In this document: piece after piece, positions 1-11,895 of the stretch | Numbering within the stretch: the first letter of the stretch is position 1 | Layout of the letters: every line of letters starts with the position of its first letter | NCBI GenBank assembly: GCA_037893225.1 | Contig: JAZGUH010000555.1 | Coordinates: forward strand, 992,001 to 1,056,000 | DNA length: 64,000 bases | Direction of reading: 5' to 3' | Source: Hippasteria phrygiana | Lineage: Eukaryota; Echinodermata; Asteroidea; Valvatida; Goniasteridae | Made by a program: the position numbers and the translations under genes | Notes under the pieces: model-generated | The model's database searches: none | Told to the model about the DNA's origin: nothing | The model's input: the letters and a program-made list of their open reading frames with translations, nothing else

Positions 1-12
1 TTAGGCTATAGG

Positions 13-305
13 CCTACGGTGAAAATCAATAGGAACTGTCAATGTTTTAACCCACATAATGTCCATATTTATCAGGATGTCAAGCTAAGTGATATATCAA
101 AATGAAGAGCCAAGTATGCCCTATCCAATGGCAGTAAAAACCAACAAGTCAAAAGACTCATTTCGTAGGATACGGTCACAAATTATTGTCTGAAAATTGA
201 GGATTTCCTCCAAATATTAGACACAATAAAACCATGACCAAAACCATGAGTAATTTCAATAGAAAATGAAAAACTACAGCTGAAAATATACATTTTAATC
301 TTGGA
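13..305 (+). repeat. Diverged copy of the abundant ~220-bp dispersed repeat (family R2)
   Basis: The stretch contains the order of words seen in better copies at 10409-10628 and 56782-57005: an AACTGTCAAT-like start, then AAAACCATGAGTAA, AATAGAAAATGAAAAAC and a CAGCTGAAAATATA-like end. It is diverged, and the assignment rests on word order rather than on intact ends. Confidence 0.4.
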
Positions 306-1787
306 TTGACGAAATAATTGAACGATGGGGATAACCTTCTAGACAAGTGACACTGCAGTTAGAAGCCAAGTTATTCTGCATGTTTTCAGTACCGTATCAA
401 ACGGTGATAAAGATGTATAAAACCGGTTTGTAGTCTCAGAAGAAGTAAAGAAACTCGAAAGGCTTGAAAGTGTGTCATTTTGAGTGTTTCTGTGCGAAGA
501 GTTCATGGTGTATAGTGCTTGTATCGGACACAGGATACATAAAACTTGCACCGACAGTCGCTCAACTTCCACTCAAGAGAAATCCCACCATCTGTCGAAG
601 GTAAATCAAGCGTCTTTACCGGACGCACGCTGACAATGTCAGTGTGGGCTGGAAATCTCTCCCTGGTACTTCCCATATTGAGTCTGTGACCTGTCTGTCC
701 TTTGCGCGGGGGTCAATCATGGGGTCTTCCCGGGGGTGTGGAGCACTTTTGGTAGGTCTTAGGTGGAAAATGGAAATTAGACATTTCCACGCGATCATCG
801 TAAACACATCAGCCTATGCTTCGCGGATTCGCTAAATGAGATTAAGGGGAAATACAAAGTAACGGGGGAGAGCTGTAAATTTGGGGTTGTCAAGGTATCT
901 GTTGTGAAAACACTTAAGTAAGTGTTGGTGATATTTTGGCGTTTATCGGTACCAAACATATCTGCATCAAACGCATGTGTGCCAAATACATCTGTTTGTG
1001 AAGACAAATGTTATGCGATCAAGCAAAATCAGTCGGAACTCGGCAATCCTTGTTTTGAGATATGGGCCAAAATATGTTCGTCTAAGTGGAAAAATCAAAA
1101 TTGACTTTTTACAAAAACAGAAGGGAAAATATTCCTCTTTCACATGAAAATATGACATGTTTTATAAATGTGCTAAAAATTACTCAATTAAAGTATGTAA
1201 CTTTAAACTTAATTTTCTCAGTTTCTTTCTTTTTAATGTGCCGGTGTTCAAATATCTGTAACTTTTTAACCAAGGGTCGTATTCACATGGGGTTTTCACT
1301 AATATGGAGCTTGAAGTACGCTACAAATAAATATGTAAAATCCCAAAATTGACCAGGACTGATTTTGTTTGATCGCATCACAAATGGGCGAAATGTCGGG
1401 AAGAATATAAGACAAATAGGAGGGAGGGAGATTATTGAATAGATAAACAAAACCTTAATTAGCGACGTACAGCGTGGAACTGTGAATGACCCACACTGCC
1501 GAGGGGAATGAAGCGTTGCAAAATGGAACCTGGATTTGTTGAATTATGTCAGAAAACCCCAGTCGATATAGCATCATTTAGAAGATCATAAGATTAAAGG
1601 AAACATGCAATAAATATTTCGTTCAACAATGGAAGCATGATTTTTTGTATATATTTATAAGTAAGAAGGAGTTGGATGTGTTCAATTACTAAATCTTTCC
1701 AATGGTTGTGGAAGAGGACCCTATTTTGTTCGGTAGAAATAAATCCTTGTCAAAATAGCATAACTAAAATATTTCCTCCAAAATAAC
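306..1787. other. No recognisable gene
   Basis: Short open frames occur on both strands but none shows a known domain or balanced codon use. The sequence is AT-rich and is probably intron or upstream DNA of the Hox gene whose last exon starts at 3120. Confidence 0.5.
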
Positions 1788-2302
1788 CCACACCCTGTGT
1801 TCTGAAGAAATGTTAGTTAGAAATGGATTTCAAACAAGCTATTTAATATTGAAATCAACTAAAACATTGAACTTTTCCAAGACAATGTAAAAACACTTGA
1901 TATTTATTGTGCCCAATGCTATAGAAACACCACTGATGTGCCTGGGATAACATCATGCTTTGGGTAACAAATATAAACATTTGAATTAACATTACTACCA
2001 AACTTTTGCATTTTTAGTTCCCGAAAATGCGCTATTTTTATTTGGTAATAGAAGGAACTTCTTTTCAAATTCCAAATAACAGTGCGAAAAAATGCTTCCA
2101 AAATACCACACCCACAATACATTTTTAAACAAAATATTAGTTACAAATTCAAAACGAGCTATTTAATATGGAAATCAGCTAAAGCATTTAACCTTCTTCA
2201 AGAAAATGAAAACAAAAGTATAAATATATTGTGCGCAATGCTATGACATCATGCTTTGGCTAATAAATATAGCACTTTCCGTTAAAAACCAAACTTTAGC
2301 AC
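1788..2302 (+). repeat. Tandem direct duplication, two ~210-bp units
   Basis: Units at about 1788-2012 and 2094-2302 share, in the same order, GAGCTATTTAATAT-like, GGAAATCAGCTAAA-like, ATATTGTGC.CAATGCTATA, ACATCATGCTTTGG and ACCAAACTTT words. The units have diverged by substitutions and small indels, so the duplication is not recent. Confidence 0.55.
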
Positions 2303-2324
2303 TTAGGCGTATTTCAATTGCTTT

Positions 2325-2925
2325 ACAGAGTACCTGAACATTTGTGGCGCTCTCAATAGAGAACAGTCTTTAATCGCAAACATTAATTTCTAGATTTATA
2401 TACCATTGGAAAGAACACACCATGAGCTTTAAAATGATGAAAGAATTATTAAAATCGGAGTAGTATTAAAAATGTTATGATTTTTTTTAGTTTCGTTAGG
2501 TGATCCAGCACTATTGTAGAAATCAAGTGATAAAGTTTGTCCTTCATTCCCGCACCGCTGAACGGCTCACGATTAAGGGGTAGCATTGGTATCTCCTAAA
2601 AGTGTCTCTCATTGATTTATTTGTGGAAATATCGGTCAGATCGGCCAATTAATTAACAGTTTAGATCACAAGCTTTAAATTGATACCAAGTGCGAAAAAT
2701 AACGAATTTTATGAAGAAAACTAAACACAAATTCCGGTGATTATCAGTAAGTTGCCTTACTAAAATCTCTTTTAAAAACATTTTATTGTACTAAAACGAA
2801 AACACAGTATGATTTTATTTTACATAAACTAGTATTTTAAGCAATAAAACGAAAATCGGAAATTTCGACCCCTTAATGGATTTTTGCCTGTAGCTCAAAA
2901 CGGAGGAATGCGACTTCCGACTGGT
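2325..2925 (+). repeat. Dispersed repeat family R1, copy 1 (~600 bp)
   Basis: The stretch runs from GCGCTCTCAATAGAGAACAG through ATATCGGTCAGATCGGCCAA to TAGCTCAAAACGGAGGAATG. The same sequence recurs at 35715-36075 (same strand, shorter) and at 37822-38425 (opposite strand, near full length). No coding capacity is seen. It ends about 195 bp before the Hox splice acceptor. Confidence 0.8.
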
Positions 2926-3119
2926 CCTATGTAGGAATGGCACATTTATAGTAACATGAACATAACGCTTTCTTATGAATTCTTATTTTATCCCATTGCA
3001 AAACAATCCTACTGCGTGGTCCTTTAAGTTCAAACAAGCATATTTCGGGGAAAAACTCAGTCCACAAAATCATTTTGCATAAAAGATATGTTTCTTTTCC
3101 CTTCCTAATTTCCCTGTAG

Positions 3120-3400
3120 GTACAGATGGCCCGCCGCCTGGTTGGATGTTCACACTAGCCGCCCTCCCAAGGCGCACCAAACGCCGTCCGTACTCCAAGA
3201 TGACCATTTTCGAGCTGGAGAAGGAGTTCCAGGCTCACCAGTACCTGACCCGAGACCGGAGAGCAAGGCTAGCCCAGTCCCTCAGCCTGACCGAGCGGCA
3301 AGTCAAGATCTGGTTTCAGAACCGCCGCATGAAACAAAAGAAAGTCAACGACAAAGAGAAGAGCAAATCGGTTGGAAAGAACGACAAGAAAAACGACTAG
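3120..3400 (+). CDS. Posterior Hox gene, 3' homeobox exon (Hox11/13-type; possibly Hox11/13c)
   Basis: This is the terminal coding exon of a homeodomain transcription factor, which would act in the nucleus in posterior axial patterning. The acceptor is a pyrimidine-rich tract ending TTCCCTGTAG at 3119. The exon starts with GT completing a Gly codon (intron phase 1) and runs open to TAG at 3398-3400. The Met at 3146 lies inside the exon and is not the start. The homeodomain is 3170-3349: arm [10 protein letters not shown], helix 1 [20 protein letters not shown], recognition helix [17 protein letters not shown] with W48, F49, Q50, N51 and R53 all present. A GWMFTL segment precedes it, and only about 17 Lys/Asp-rich residues follow it. 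This is typical of posterior Hox genes, which split just upstream of the homeobox. No first exon is visible in 1-3119, so the gene is partial. The posterior class is clear. The choice between 11/13b and 11/13c is inference, made from the partner gene at 49629-50068. Confidence 0.93.
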
Positions 3401-5040
3401 CTGGATGACGATGATGTGACGCCATTTGTACAAAAGAAAACAAATTGGCAGCTTGTCCGTCCGATCGTTTGAATGTCTGCGATGATCCTCCACGCAGACA
3501 GGAACAATTACGCCCAGGCCCCATTGTAATGAGTGTAACATTTGAGATCGAAGGCTCGTATTTATCTTGCTAAGAGTCGCAACAGCTTTAAATTTATAGA
3601 TGGTAGCCATGAGATGATTTTGTGATGAGAGGGATCAGAGGACCAGGGCAAACCCCTATACACTTTCACGACAGTTGCTCTGGGTTCTTGCACATGCCTA
3701 TATAACAGACGGAACCTCCAGCTTAATGTCCCATCCGAAGGACCTTACCCTTCTTTTTCAGACATAAGGGCCTGTCAGCGGCCCCCTACGCTAATACAAG
3801 CAATACATTGTGTGATCTCCGATCCAAGTACTACTCGCTGTCAACGTTACCTAACTTCAGCATAGTGCCCTTCTCTTCCCAGACAATTAGCTCAGTTATC
3901 TTGCCTCCAGATCAGTCATCTGGCCTCCAAACTTTGGTTTGGCGTCCATAATTATTACATCACTCAACTCTGTAATGAGTGAAATAACTACGAACTCTAG
4001 TATTTAAAGTCATCGAGACAAGCCTAAGCACCTACGACTTGTTACTGAATGACCTGCGTCACATCCCGGAGAGTTATGACATTGTAGGAGTTTGCTTCTC
4101 GTAATTCATCAACAGCAAACAGTCGTGGGTCAAGTCATGTATTTCATGCTTGACCAAAAACAATAATAAATTATGAATCCTTAGCCTCGGCCGTGGATCC
4201 ACAAAACCTAACAATAAGGGTGTGCGTCGTGGAAAATTGTCAAAATGGTGGATTGACCTAATAAGGGTGCAGACCAGTAAATGGGCCGAAAATGCCTACG
4301 CCGGCCAAATCACGATTTGCGAGCCCTCATATTCTCTGCTGTAAAAGAGCATTTTGTGGTCCATGAACTTGAGGGTTTGTAAAAGAGAAGGCTGGAAGCC
4401 CTGCACAGGACTGGTAGCTTGTATTACTGTGAAATTTGGATGAAATTGGGCCCTAAAAGTGCAATGGATCGAGCATAGGAATCATCTTTCAAGCTGGCGA
4501 TGGGCTACGGGATTAGCCTACTTTTAGGGGATCATCTTTGGATGGAAATTTCTCCCAAAAGCCATCGGTTAATCCCCACAAAATTGAACAGAAACTGAAA
4601 AATGATGAAATAAGCTCAATTACATTGGATAGTCCCAAGTATTTTTCTTGACTGGAAGTTGACGTATTTATCATTGGAAGTTGATTTACTGGTGTGCAAC
4701 CATAAAGACTGCAACTAATCACTAAATGTACATGTATACCAATCCGCCATGTTGTAATTTTGCGCGAAGCACACCCTCAACTGTAGGTTTACTAGATCCA
4801 AGACAGCGGCTAATGAGTGCAACCATATAATATATTTAGGCGTCGGTCTAGACCAAGAACTTTTTTGAGAGACGGCAAGTAGGGCCTAATGATTTCTTTT
4901 GGGAAAGTAATAATTTTGAGAGCCTATTATTAATATTGTCAGAAATCTCCCGAAACTTTGGACATTTTCGTATAGAGTTTTCCTTGGCTAAGTTGGTGAC
5001 CTATATAAAAAGGAATTTCGCTGTTGCGCGGGGTGTGTGT
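3401..5040. other. Downstream of the Hox exon: 3' UTR and intergenic, no gene seen
   Basis: The stretch presumably begins with the 3' UTR of the preceding exon. The first AATAAA that I see is near 4165. The polyadenylation point cannot be fixed from sequence alone. No repeat family found elsewhere in the window was recognised here. Confidence 0.4.
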
Positions 5041-5063
5041 GGGGGGGGGGGGGGGGGGGGGGG
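5041..5063 (+). repeat. Poly-G tract (23 G)
   Basis: An uninterrupted G run follows a short GT alternation. It could form a G-quadruplex, and its length is likely to be unreliable in the assembly. Confidence 0.95.
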
Positions 5064-5969
5064 TGATGTAGTCCTAGGATTTTTTTTTTAAAGGTGACTT
5101 AGGCCCTATTATCTGCAAAACTGTTTTTGGGCGTTACCCAAGAGATGTATATAATGCTCATGTACAGTAATATTTTACATAAACCTGTAAGTAAGTCGCC
5201 GAACCTGCATTGTCAGTGTGTGAACTTTCACAACCACATAGCACTGGTAATTGGGACCTGGCAGCACGAAACGAGCGGAAAGTTGTAATCTAACTTGCTG
5301 AGTTACAAGCAGAAACACACATTGTTGTCACTGAAAAGTAAATTTTGGGATTTTAACATTACATTTTTACATTTGAAAAGCCTTATTCTATCCTATCCCA
5401 AAGGTTTAGAACTGACTTCAATCTCGACATATTTTGGGGTGATGTATTTTTAGAACTCAAATTAAACTGCTCACAGTTTACAAAGTAAAAAAATTCATTT
5501 TCTCAAAACAAGAGGTCAAGACTCTTAAAAAATTCAAAAGGTTATTACAGGGCCTAGGAATGAGCTACAGCAACACACAATACATCAGATTAAATCCTAT
5601 TTCATGTACTTTTCGGAAATACCATTATCTAAATTTTCCACGTTGCTACTTTCCACCCGTTCCGTGCTGCCAGGTCACATTGAATCTCGTTTGTAAAGGA
5701 TGGTCGTGCCTGAGGTCGAAAACCAGTTCAAAATAGTTTTCATCTCCATACCTTCCCAACATCATGACCACAGCGTGCTTAAAATGTACAAAGAAATGTT
5801 AGCTTGCATTCGTTAGCAATGACATGCGTAGATATTTAAAGTATACACAGCCACAATATTTGGTGTACTTTATAGTGTCCCAGTATGAACAGCATCTTCA
5901 AGACAGTGACGTAAGATCAAGGAACACTCATATATAAATCGGTCGTCGAGCAGACTAAAACTTAAAAGA

Positions 5970-6180
5970 AATAGTCACACGTTCATTCTTAACTGTCAAC
6001 TTCTATTTTGCCTTGTTTTAGGAATATAGGGCACAATATGGCTACGTTTTATTAAAAATTTAAGAAGTCTTGGCTGACAATCGATTATCTGCTATAAAGC
6101 CACCAATTCGGTACAAAACCACGAGTAATTTTCCACGAGAAAGTGACTGATGAGCTACAGTTCAATCTGAACGTGTTTGG
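5970..6180 (+). repeat. R2 family copy (diverged)
   Basis: The copy starts ACACGTTCATTCTTAACTGT and ends ACAGTTCAATCTGAACGTGT, with internal AGTCTTGGCTGACAATCGAT and AAAACCACGAGTAA. Its ends are inverted relative to each other, as in the full copies at 10409-10628 and 56782-57005. Confidence 0.75.
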
Positions 6181-7024
6181 TGCTGTAAGTTTCTCAAGTA
6201 TAGATTGACAAAGAAGTGTTCTATGTTCCTATGCATGATCATAATGGTATCTCGGTAACAAAACTGGCATACAGTTTCTGTGCACAAGTATTAATCAATG
6301 GTCATTGAATATTGATGATTCAGTCTTAATCGATAAGTAACGGCCAGTCCAGGGTAGTATAAAATATAATAATGCACTTGGTGCAAACACTTAGTAAGCA
6401 GCTGAGGATGTTATTCAAAATTCTGATATAACTTTGTCCTAGTTTTCTCGAAAGTTTATATACCCATTTCCTTTAAAGTGTTTGCTCCCATCAACAGAAA
6501 ATGTGTACCATGAATTCCCATACGATATTTGCAGCTTCTTGAGCGTTACTTGTTTTTGAAACAAGGCGTGTGTTTTTAAACCTGGAATTTGCAAATGCCA
6601 ATGTGAGTAGCTAACTCTTTTTACTGTTAAGAACGGCATGATTGCGTGTGGAAGCTGAAATTGGCCAAACTGTTTAAAATTTGTGTAATCTGTACCAACT
6701 ACATGTATTTAACTGAACAGAAACATTGGTCGAATGTCAACACTGCTTACTAAATCTTCATTCCTTTTCTATCTGCAATTCTGTACAAACATGAAGTTTT
6801 CTTCAGTTCCAATAAACGTAATATACCTAACTTATGCATTTCGAACATGAATTAGTTTGCTTACTTTGTTGTACAAACCCGAACTCTTAATGGTTAGCCC
6901 GAGCTTTCCCGCACCGTCTCCAATCCCCCTCCCCCACAAAAATTCTCTATAACTATACATTATTTGTTAAGTTCATCATATTATGCGATTGTGTATTTAA
7001 AGGTAGGCCTATGATACGGCATTG
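6181..7024. other. No recognisable gene or repeat
   Basis: AT-rich sequence with short open frames only. I see no motif that I can name. Confidence 0.4.
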
Positions 7025-7130
7025 GCAGAGTTGAGAAGCAGCTTTGTGGGATTCAGCATATGCCTACACATGAAATAACGATGTGAAAGTTTGAGCTCAA
7101 TCCATCATCGGAGTCAGCTATCTTGAATAA
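7025..7130 (+). repeat. Dispersed repeat family R3, partial copy
   Basis: The stretch holds the family's signature GTGAAAGTTTGAGCTCAATC followed by CATCATCGGAGTCA, preceded by CTTTGTGGGATTCAGCATAT. Fuller copies lie at 47140-47475 and 48930-49285. Confidence 0.6.
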
Positions 7131-7429
7131 ACCATCGACAACTAAGGCCGAGTAAAAACGAAACATGTTTAAAGTGCTTTTTAGTATGTTTGTAGCACTA
7201 TATCAGCAAAAAGAACACGAAAAAAAAACTTCCGACTCGCAAGTATTTATTTTCCTATTGACTGGTTGACATATTTTGTTTTTTTGTATACATACTTTTT
7301 CTGTGATAAAAATATAAAAACAAATCCAGGCGGCATCCAACAAGTTTTCTTTATTTCGCCTAAAAGAGATCTTTGCTGCCGGAACTGGAATATTCGGCTA
7401 TAATTGGTCACACATAACAAACTTCGTGG

Positions 7430-8012
7430 TGTGCCCGGCAGAAGGGCATATAGAACGCATTGAAGCGTAATTACACTTTCCGGGAAAATTGACTTTAAGG
7501 TTTATGTGTTGGCATTTCTAAATTAAAACTCGCAAAAGGTTGATTTTTTTGTCAGATAAAAATTATTGATATTTCCAATAATGCTGTGCATTTTTTTATA
7601 AAAATATTGCTTAATTTTAAAGTTATTTACATCTTTATGCTAATGCCCTTTTGCCGGGAAGTCATTCTGGCTTAAACGTGCGCTTAAGCGGCATGTGAAA
7701 TGCTAATGCCCTTTTGCCGGGAACAAAATTTGCTCTAAGCGCGCTTACGCCCCACTGAAGTGCAGAGGTGAACGCACTTTTAGCATGTATTGTTACATTG
7801 GTATTACACGCTAATGCCCTTTTGCCGGGAACAAAAAATGCAAAATCCCCTTATGTCCTTTTCATTTTGTTAATTACGTCAGAATGACGTAGCCCCTTGA
7901 TACGAAATGTATATCAAAATGAAGATATTCCAATACTCTTTCGATTACCCCCAAAACCTGAATTTGACCTTTTGACCCATGTTTCGTCCTTATGCCCTTC
8001 TGCCGGGCACAC
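7430..8012 (+). mobile_element. Inverted-repeat element with recurring GCCCTTYTGCCGGG motif, copy 1
   Basis: The left end is GTGTGCCCGGCAGAAGGGCA and the right end is TGCCCTTCTGCCGGGCACAC, an inverted pair of about 20 bp. Inside, the related word AATGCCCTTTTGCCGGGAA recurs three times. A second copy lies at about 33327-33901 in the opposite orientation and is co-linear over its whole length. There is no coding capacity, so it is probably a non-autonomous DNA transposon. No convincing target duplication was found, so the superfamily is open. Confidence 0.75.
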
Positions 8013-8172
8013 GATGACCCTTCAGAAATGAACCGGTTATTCGTTTGATATCCTGCCGCCTCAAAAAATTAAATTAATAACTTACTATAAAAGGTATTAT
8101 GCCAATGCCAAAGCCCAGCATTTAGCAGTCAACACGCCCATTTTTAACTGTCAATTTTCACTTTTACAAGTA

Positions 8173-8370
8173 CGTACTCGTACTCGGCTATTTTAGTACT
8201 GGTACTCGGCTATTCGGTTTCTCGTACTCGGCTATTTAAGAACTCGTACTCGGCTATTCGAGTACTCGTACTCGGCTATTCGAGTACTGCTACTCGGTAT
8301 TCGAGAATACTGTCTCGTACTCGGCTATTCGAGTACATGTACTCGTACTCGGCTATTCGGGTACTCGTAT
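8173..8370 (+). repeat. Minisatellite, ~8 units of TACTCGGCTATTCGAG type
   Basis: About eight imperfect tandem units of 21-30 bp share CGTACTCGGCTATT. Unit length varies through small insertions between the conserved cores. Confidence 0.85.
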
Positions 8371-9014
8371 ACTTTGCAAACTTGTATATACTAAGTACTG
8401 GGGCAATGATTCTTGTACTCATACTTCAGGCCCAAATACTCGGACTCGAGTAGTACTCAACCACCTCAGTGTTCGACAGTGCTTGGTACTCGATTACAAG
8501 TACTTGATGCAACATTGCCATTCGGCAAACTAACTGATGAGCCCACATGCGAAATACCAAACGCAAGAGACCTGTGTCATAAAACGAGATTCCGTGATTT
8601 AAATGGCGTAGATTCCGGGGGATATGCTGGGATATATCTTTTTGACTAGGGGATGGGCCATGCATATGATCACCCCCAGTTTTGTTAAAAAATAGACAGA
8701 AAAATTAAAATTAAAAGAAGACACCAGGAGCCAAAACGGAAATGTAAATTTTACGTAAAATTCCCACTAGAATTATCGGGAAGAGGGTTAAAACGCAGGG
8801 TATGTACGTGCATATAATAATTTATATGCAATAATGAATACACAACGTGTAATAAACAACGCCCGCTAGTGTTAGGAAATGTCTGAGCAACCCATCCCCC
8901 TCCCGCTTTTCGAAATTTCCACCGTCTGCGGGTTTCGAAAATGTCATCATCCCCCCTCCACTTGTGGACTCGAGTGTACGCCGGCGCCCTTGCACGATTT
9001 TTCCATGAAAACAA

Positions 9015-9164
9015 CACTGTTAAAACGCTGTTTAAAAAGTTGTTTAAACAAGTTAAACAACCAGGTTGTTCATGTGCCCTGCTTAAACAACTTTATTGGT
9101 TGTTTAAGCAGGGCACATGAACAACCCGGGTTGTTTAAAAAGTTTAAACAGCGTTTTAACAGTG
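9015..9164. mobile_element. Foldback MITE with near-perfect 150-bp hairpin
   Basis: The ends are CACTGTTAAAACGCTGTTTA and its inverted complement. The inner arms at 9064-9090 and 9100-9126 are perfect 27-bp complements around a 9-nt loop. The whole element reads as one hairpin. The CACTGT terminus resembles the element at 14791-14942. Confidence 0.85.
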
Positions 9165-9814
9165 AACCTCACGAGGCAACGGGCCCGTTATTGGTTCACA
9201 CTCCATTGCTTGCCGAATGGCTCGCAACACACGCAATATTCATCATTGAAATATCAAGTATAGTCAATCTGCAATTATACACCAATCACTTCTAGTCTTA
9301 ATGAGTTTAACATGCTCTTTTTTTTTCGTTCTCAAATCACCTTCGTCCAAAGTAATGAATACGTACCATGAGGGAGAACATGATTAGTGGATGATCCAGG
9401 TTGGCGGCGTGCTTTTCACACCCAATCACTAGAGTGTGTAATTCTCAAAACATTACACGAGCATTGTAGGGAATTAATTGGTAGGGCGAGACACACCCCT
9501 CCCCTTGCTGACTACGATGCATGAGTCGCCGTCAATGCAGACGACGTTACATCAACTGCTATGTTAAGTACAAATATCATTTTGTCAGTGATAAGAAGTA
9601 GATCCTCAAAGGTAAAACAACCTCGACAAAAGACCATTATGATGCCCGAAATAGGAGAGGTAATTGATAAATTCCATTCAGGCGTGGTACGGGGGAGGGG
9701 GCTTCACGACTCCAAATATGGCCTTTTAATCTAAAAAGTCCTTTATAAAAGAAATAAAACAAGTTTCAAAAGTTTCCCAAACTTCCAAATTTTTTCAAAA
9801 ATCTGCGCTTAAAT

Positions 9815-9975
9815 TAAGACACACGTTAATTTTTAACTCAATTTTCCTTTGTACTTTTAAAGAAAATAACAACACAGTGTGGCTGTGATTATCAATAACA
9901 ATGAAAACGTCACAGGGTGAAAATCGATTACCTGCAGCATAGCTCGTTATTGCTTCTGTTCAACTGAGGACAGCT
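9815..9975 (+). repeat. R2 family remnant
   Basis: The stretch carries TTTTTAACTCAATTTTCCTTT followed by AAAGAAAATAACAACACAGT, GTGGCT and AAAATCGATTACCTGCAGCA, in R2 order. The copy is strongly diverged and has no clear ends. Confidence 0.35.
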
Positions 9976-10166
9976 TGCCAATCGAGGACCTTTCGTCCTA
10001 ACATGCAGCTCTTTTGTTTCCTGTCCTCGTTTGCACACCGCAAACATGCATATGTGAGTAAACAGCAATGAACGAGGGAGACATTCTAATTCCTATCAAT
10101 TCTATTTAAAAATAATGAAACAACAAATGGGTTAGGGGCGTACGTATACCTCCCCCTGATCACAGA

Positions 10167-10365
10167 CCAGGGGCCAATTTCATAGAGCTGCTTTAGTACA
10201 AAACAAAATTGCTTAGGACTAAGCACAAAAACCCTCAGTAAAATGAGATTCAAAGCCAAAACCCCATGTGATTGTTATGCTAAGCAAACCCGATTTTACT
10301 AAGCAAGGTTTTTGTGATTAAGCAATTTTTTTTGCGCTAGAGCAACTCTGAGAAATTGGACCCTG
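10167..10365. mobile_element. Foldback repeat with CAATTTCATRGAGCTGC-type ends
   Basis: The left end CCAGGGGCCAATTTCATAGA is inverted at the right end as GAGAAATTGGACCCTGG. The interior repeats ACTAAGCA / TGCTTAG words in both orientations. A related copy lies at 54833-55080. Partial sequences are seen near 10745-10860 and 11480-11575. Confidence 0.65.
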
Positions 10366-10408
10366 GAATTCAGTTATCAATTATAAACATCTGCCGAATC
10401 ATAGAAGA

Positions 10409-10628
10409 ACACGTTCATATTTAACTGTTGATTTTCATGTTTGCCTTCTTAAAGATATAAGATCAAAATGTGGCTACTTTTCCGTAAAAATAGAAAGTCT
10501 TGGCTAAAAATCGATATCGGGCAATGTAGCCTCAAATTTTGCCCCAAATACGACATGCATGCAAAACCACGAGTAACCTAACAATAGAAAAGTATTTATG
10601 AAAAACGACAGTTAAATATAGACGTGTT
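10409..10628 (+). mobile_element. R2 family MITE, well-preserved copy
   Basis: The terminal inverted repeats are AACACGTTCATATTTAACTG and CAGTTAAATATAGACGTGTT. The interior is nearly identical to the copy at 56782-57005 (ATATAAGATCAAAATGTGGC, AAGTCTTGGCTAAAA, CGACATGCATGCAAAACCAC). There is no coding capacity. The close match over 220 bp implies fairly recent spread. Confidence 0.85.
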
Positions 10629-11098
10629 GAAGGTGGGCCCACAAAATTCCCCAACAACAAATTATTTACACCAGGTGAAATCAAGGCCGCCCGGGCTTTA
10701 TGGTACAACAAAAAATGTCTTCAACAAACATCCCATGGATCCCGGTTGTCGTATAGGCTAATTTCATGCAGCTGTTAAGCACACAAATATTTACTTAGCA
10801 TGAAAAGCCTTCTTGGTCAAAACAGGTTTACCAAATTTTAATGTGGCGTATATTACTGTTGTTTGCTTGGTGCTTCTGCTTGTGACTTATCTATATTAGA
10901 TAGAGTACAAGAGCGCACTGTTAATTTGGTTGGAGAAGAGTTGGGCTCATCCTTACAGTCACCCTCTCACTGGAGATCTGTTATATCTGTTCTACAGATA
11001 TTTGCATGGTAAAATCTTCCACCGGCCTGTCCGGCTTGGTTCCTCTAGTTAAAGGGTGTTTGACGGTGAAACTAGGTGATTTTTGCCTGTTCCCACCC

Positions 11099-11233
11099 CA
11101 GGGCGGATCCAGAACACAATTGTTTTTGGGGGCCAAACTTTTTTTTTGGCAATTTTTTTGGAGGGGCCAAACTATTTTTTGGCTGAGTTTTGGCATGGCC
11201 CCCTTTGCCCCCCCCCCCCTGGATCCGCCCTTG
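11099..11233. mobile_element. hAT-like MITE with 8-bp target duplication
   Basis: The ends are CAGGGCGGATCCAG and CTGGATCCGCCCTTG. The flanks carry TTCCCACC at 11090-11097 and again at 11234-11241, an 8-bp direct repeat as expected for hAT insertions, with one extra C at the left junction. The interior is G- and T-rich and non-coding. Confidence 0.75.
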
Positions 11234-11895
11234 TTCCCACCAATACCATTTACTCTTGATTACTCTTGACTAGCTTTACATAGATGTAGAACAAAATGTT
11301 ATGGCAGTAGCTTTTTTCGTCGTTCTGTATCTTTGCCTGGTGCATGTTTCACTTCATCATACGATCTTTCCTGCTTCAAGAGGAGTATTAAATTCTGCCT
11401 CTTGTCTCTTTGATTCTTTTTCTTTTTGTAGTTCCGTAACTCGAGTTTTTTTTAGCCTTGTTCGGGGCGAACTTGTATAAAATACATGAAAATCACATGG
11501 AGTTTTGGCTGCTAACCCGTTTTTACTATAAGCAAGACTTTTTGTGCTCAGAAATCTTTGTGCTTAGCGGCTCCACGAAAGTCTGCCAATATCCCGTACG
11601 TACGTACGGCGGGACGGGTTGATGATGGTAACAGACAGGTGTGGCCTGGTGTCCGGCTGGTCTGTCTGGTGGCGTGTTTTTGATCTCGCCGCGATGGGGT
11701 AGGTATGGGTCGTATAATGCCGAGGACAGGATGATCACTGTTGTGTTGTTGGGATCGGGACAAAGGTCATCGGAGGGGGTGTAAACAGTAACAGAATGGG
11801 AAATGCGAACACACACGTGTTTTTCTTTAAAGGACGATGCAATAGGATTTTTTGATGACGTGAGACAATCATGTACGACAGCTCTGCAAAAACAT

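Noticed and set aside
3142..3408. Second + strand frame overlapping the Hox homeobox
   Set aside because: It is the homeobox exon read in another frame and has no domain of its own.
8879..9295. 138-codon + strand frame
   Set aside because: It runs through the 9015-9164 foldback hairpin, so the frame is a by-product of the inverted repeat.
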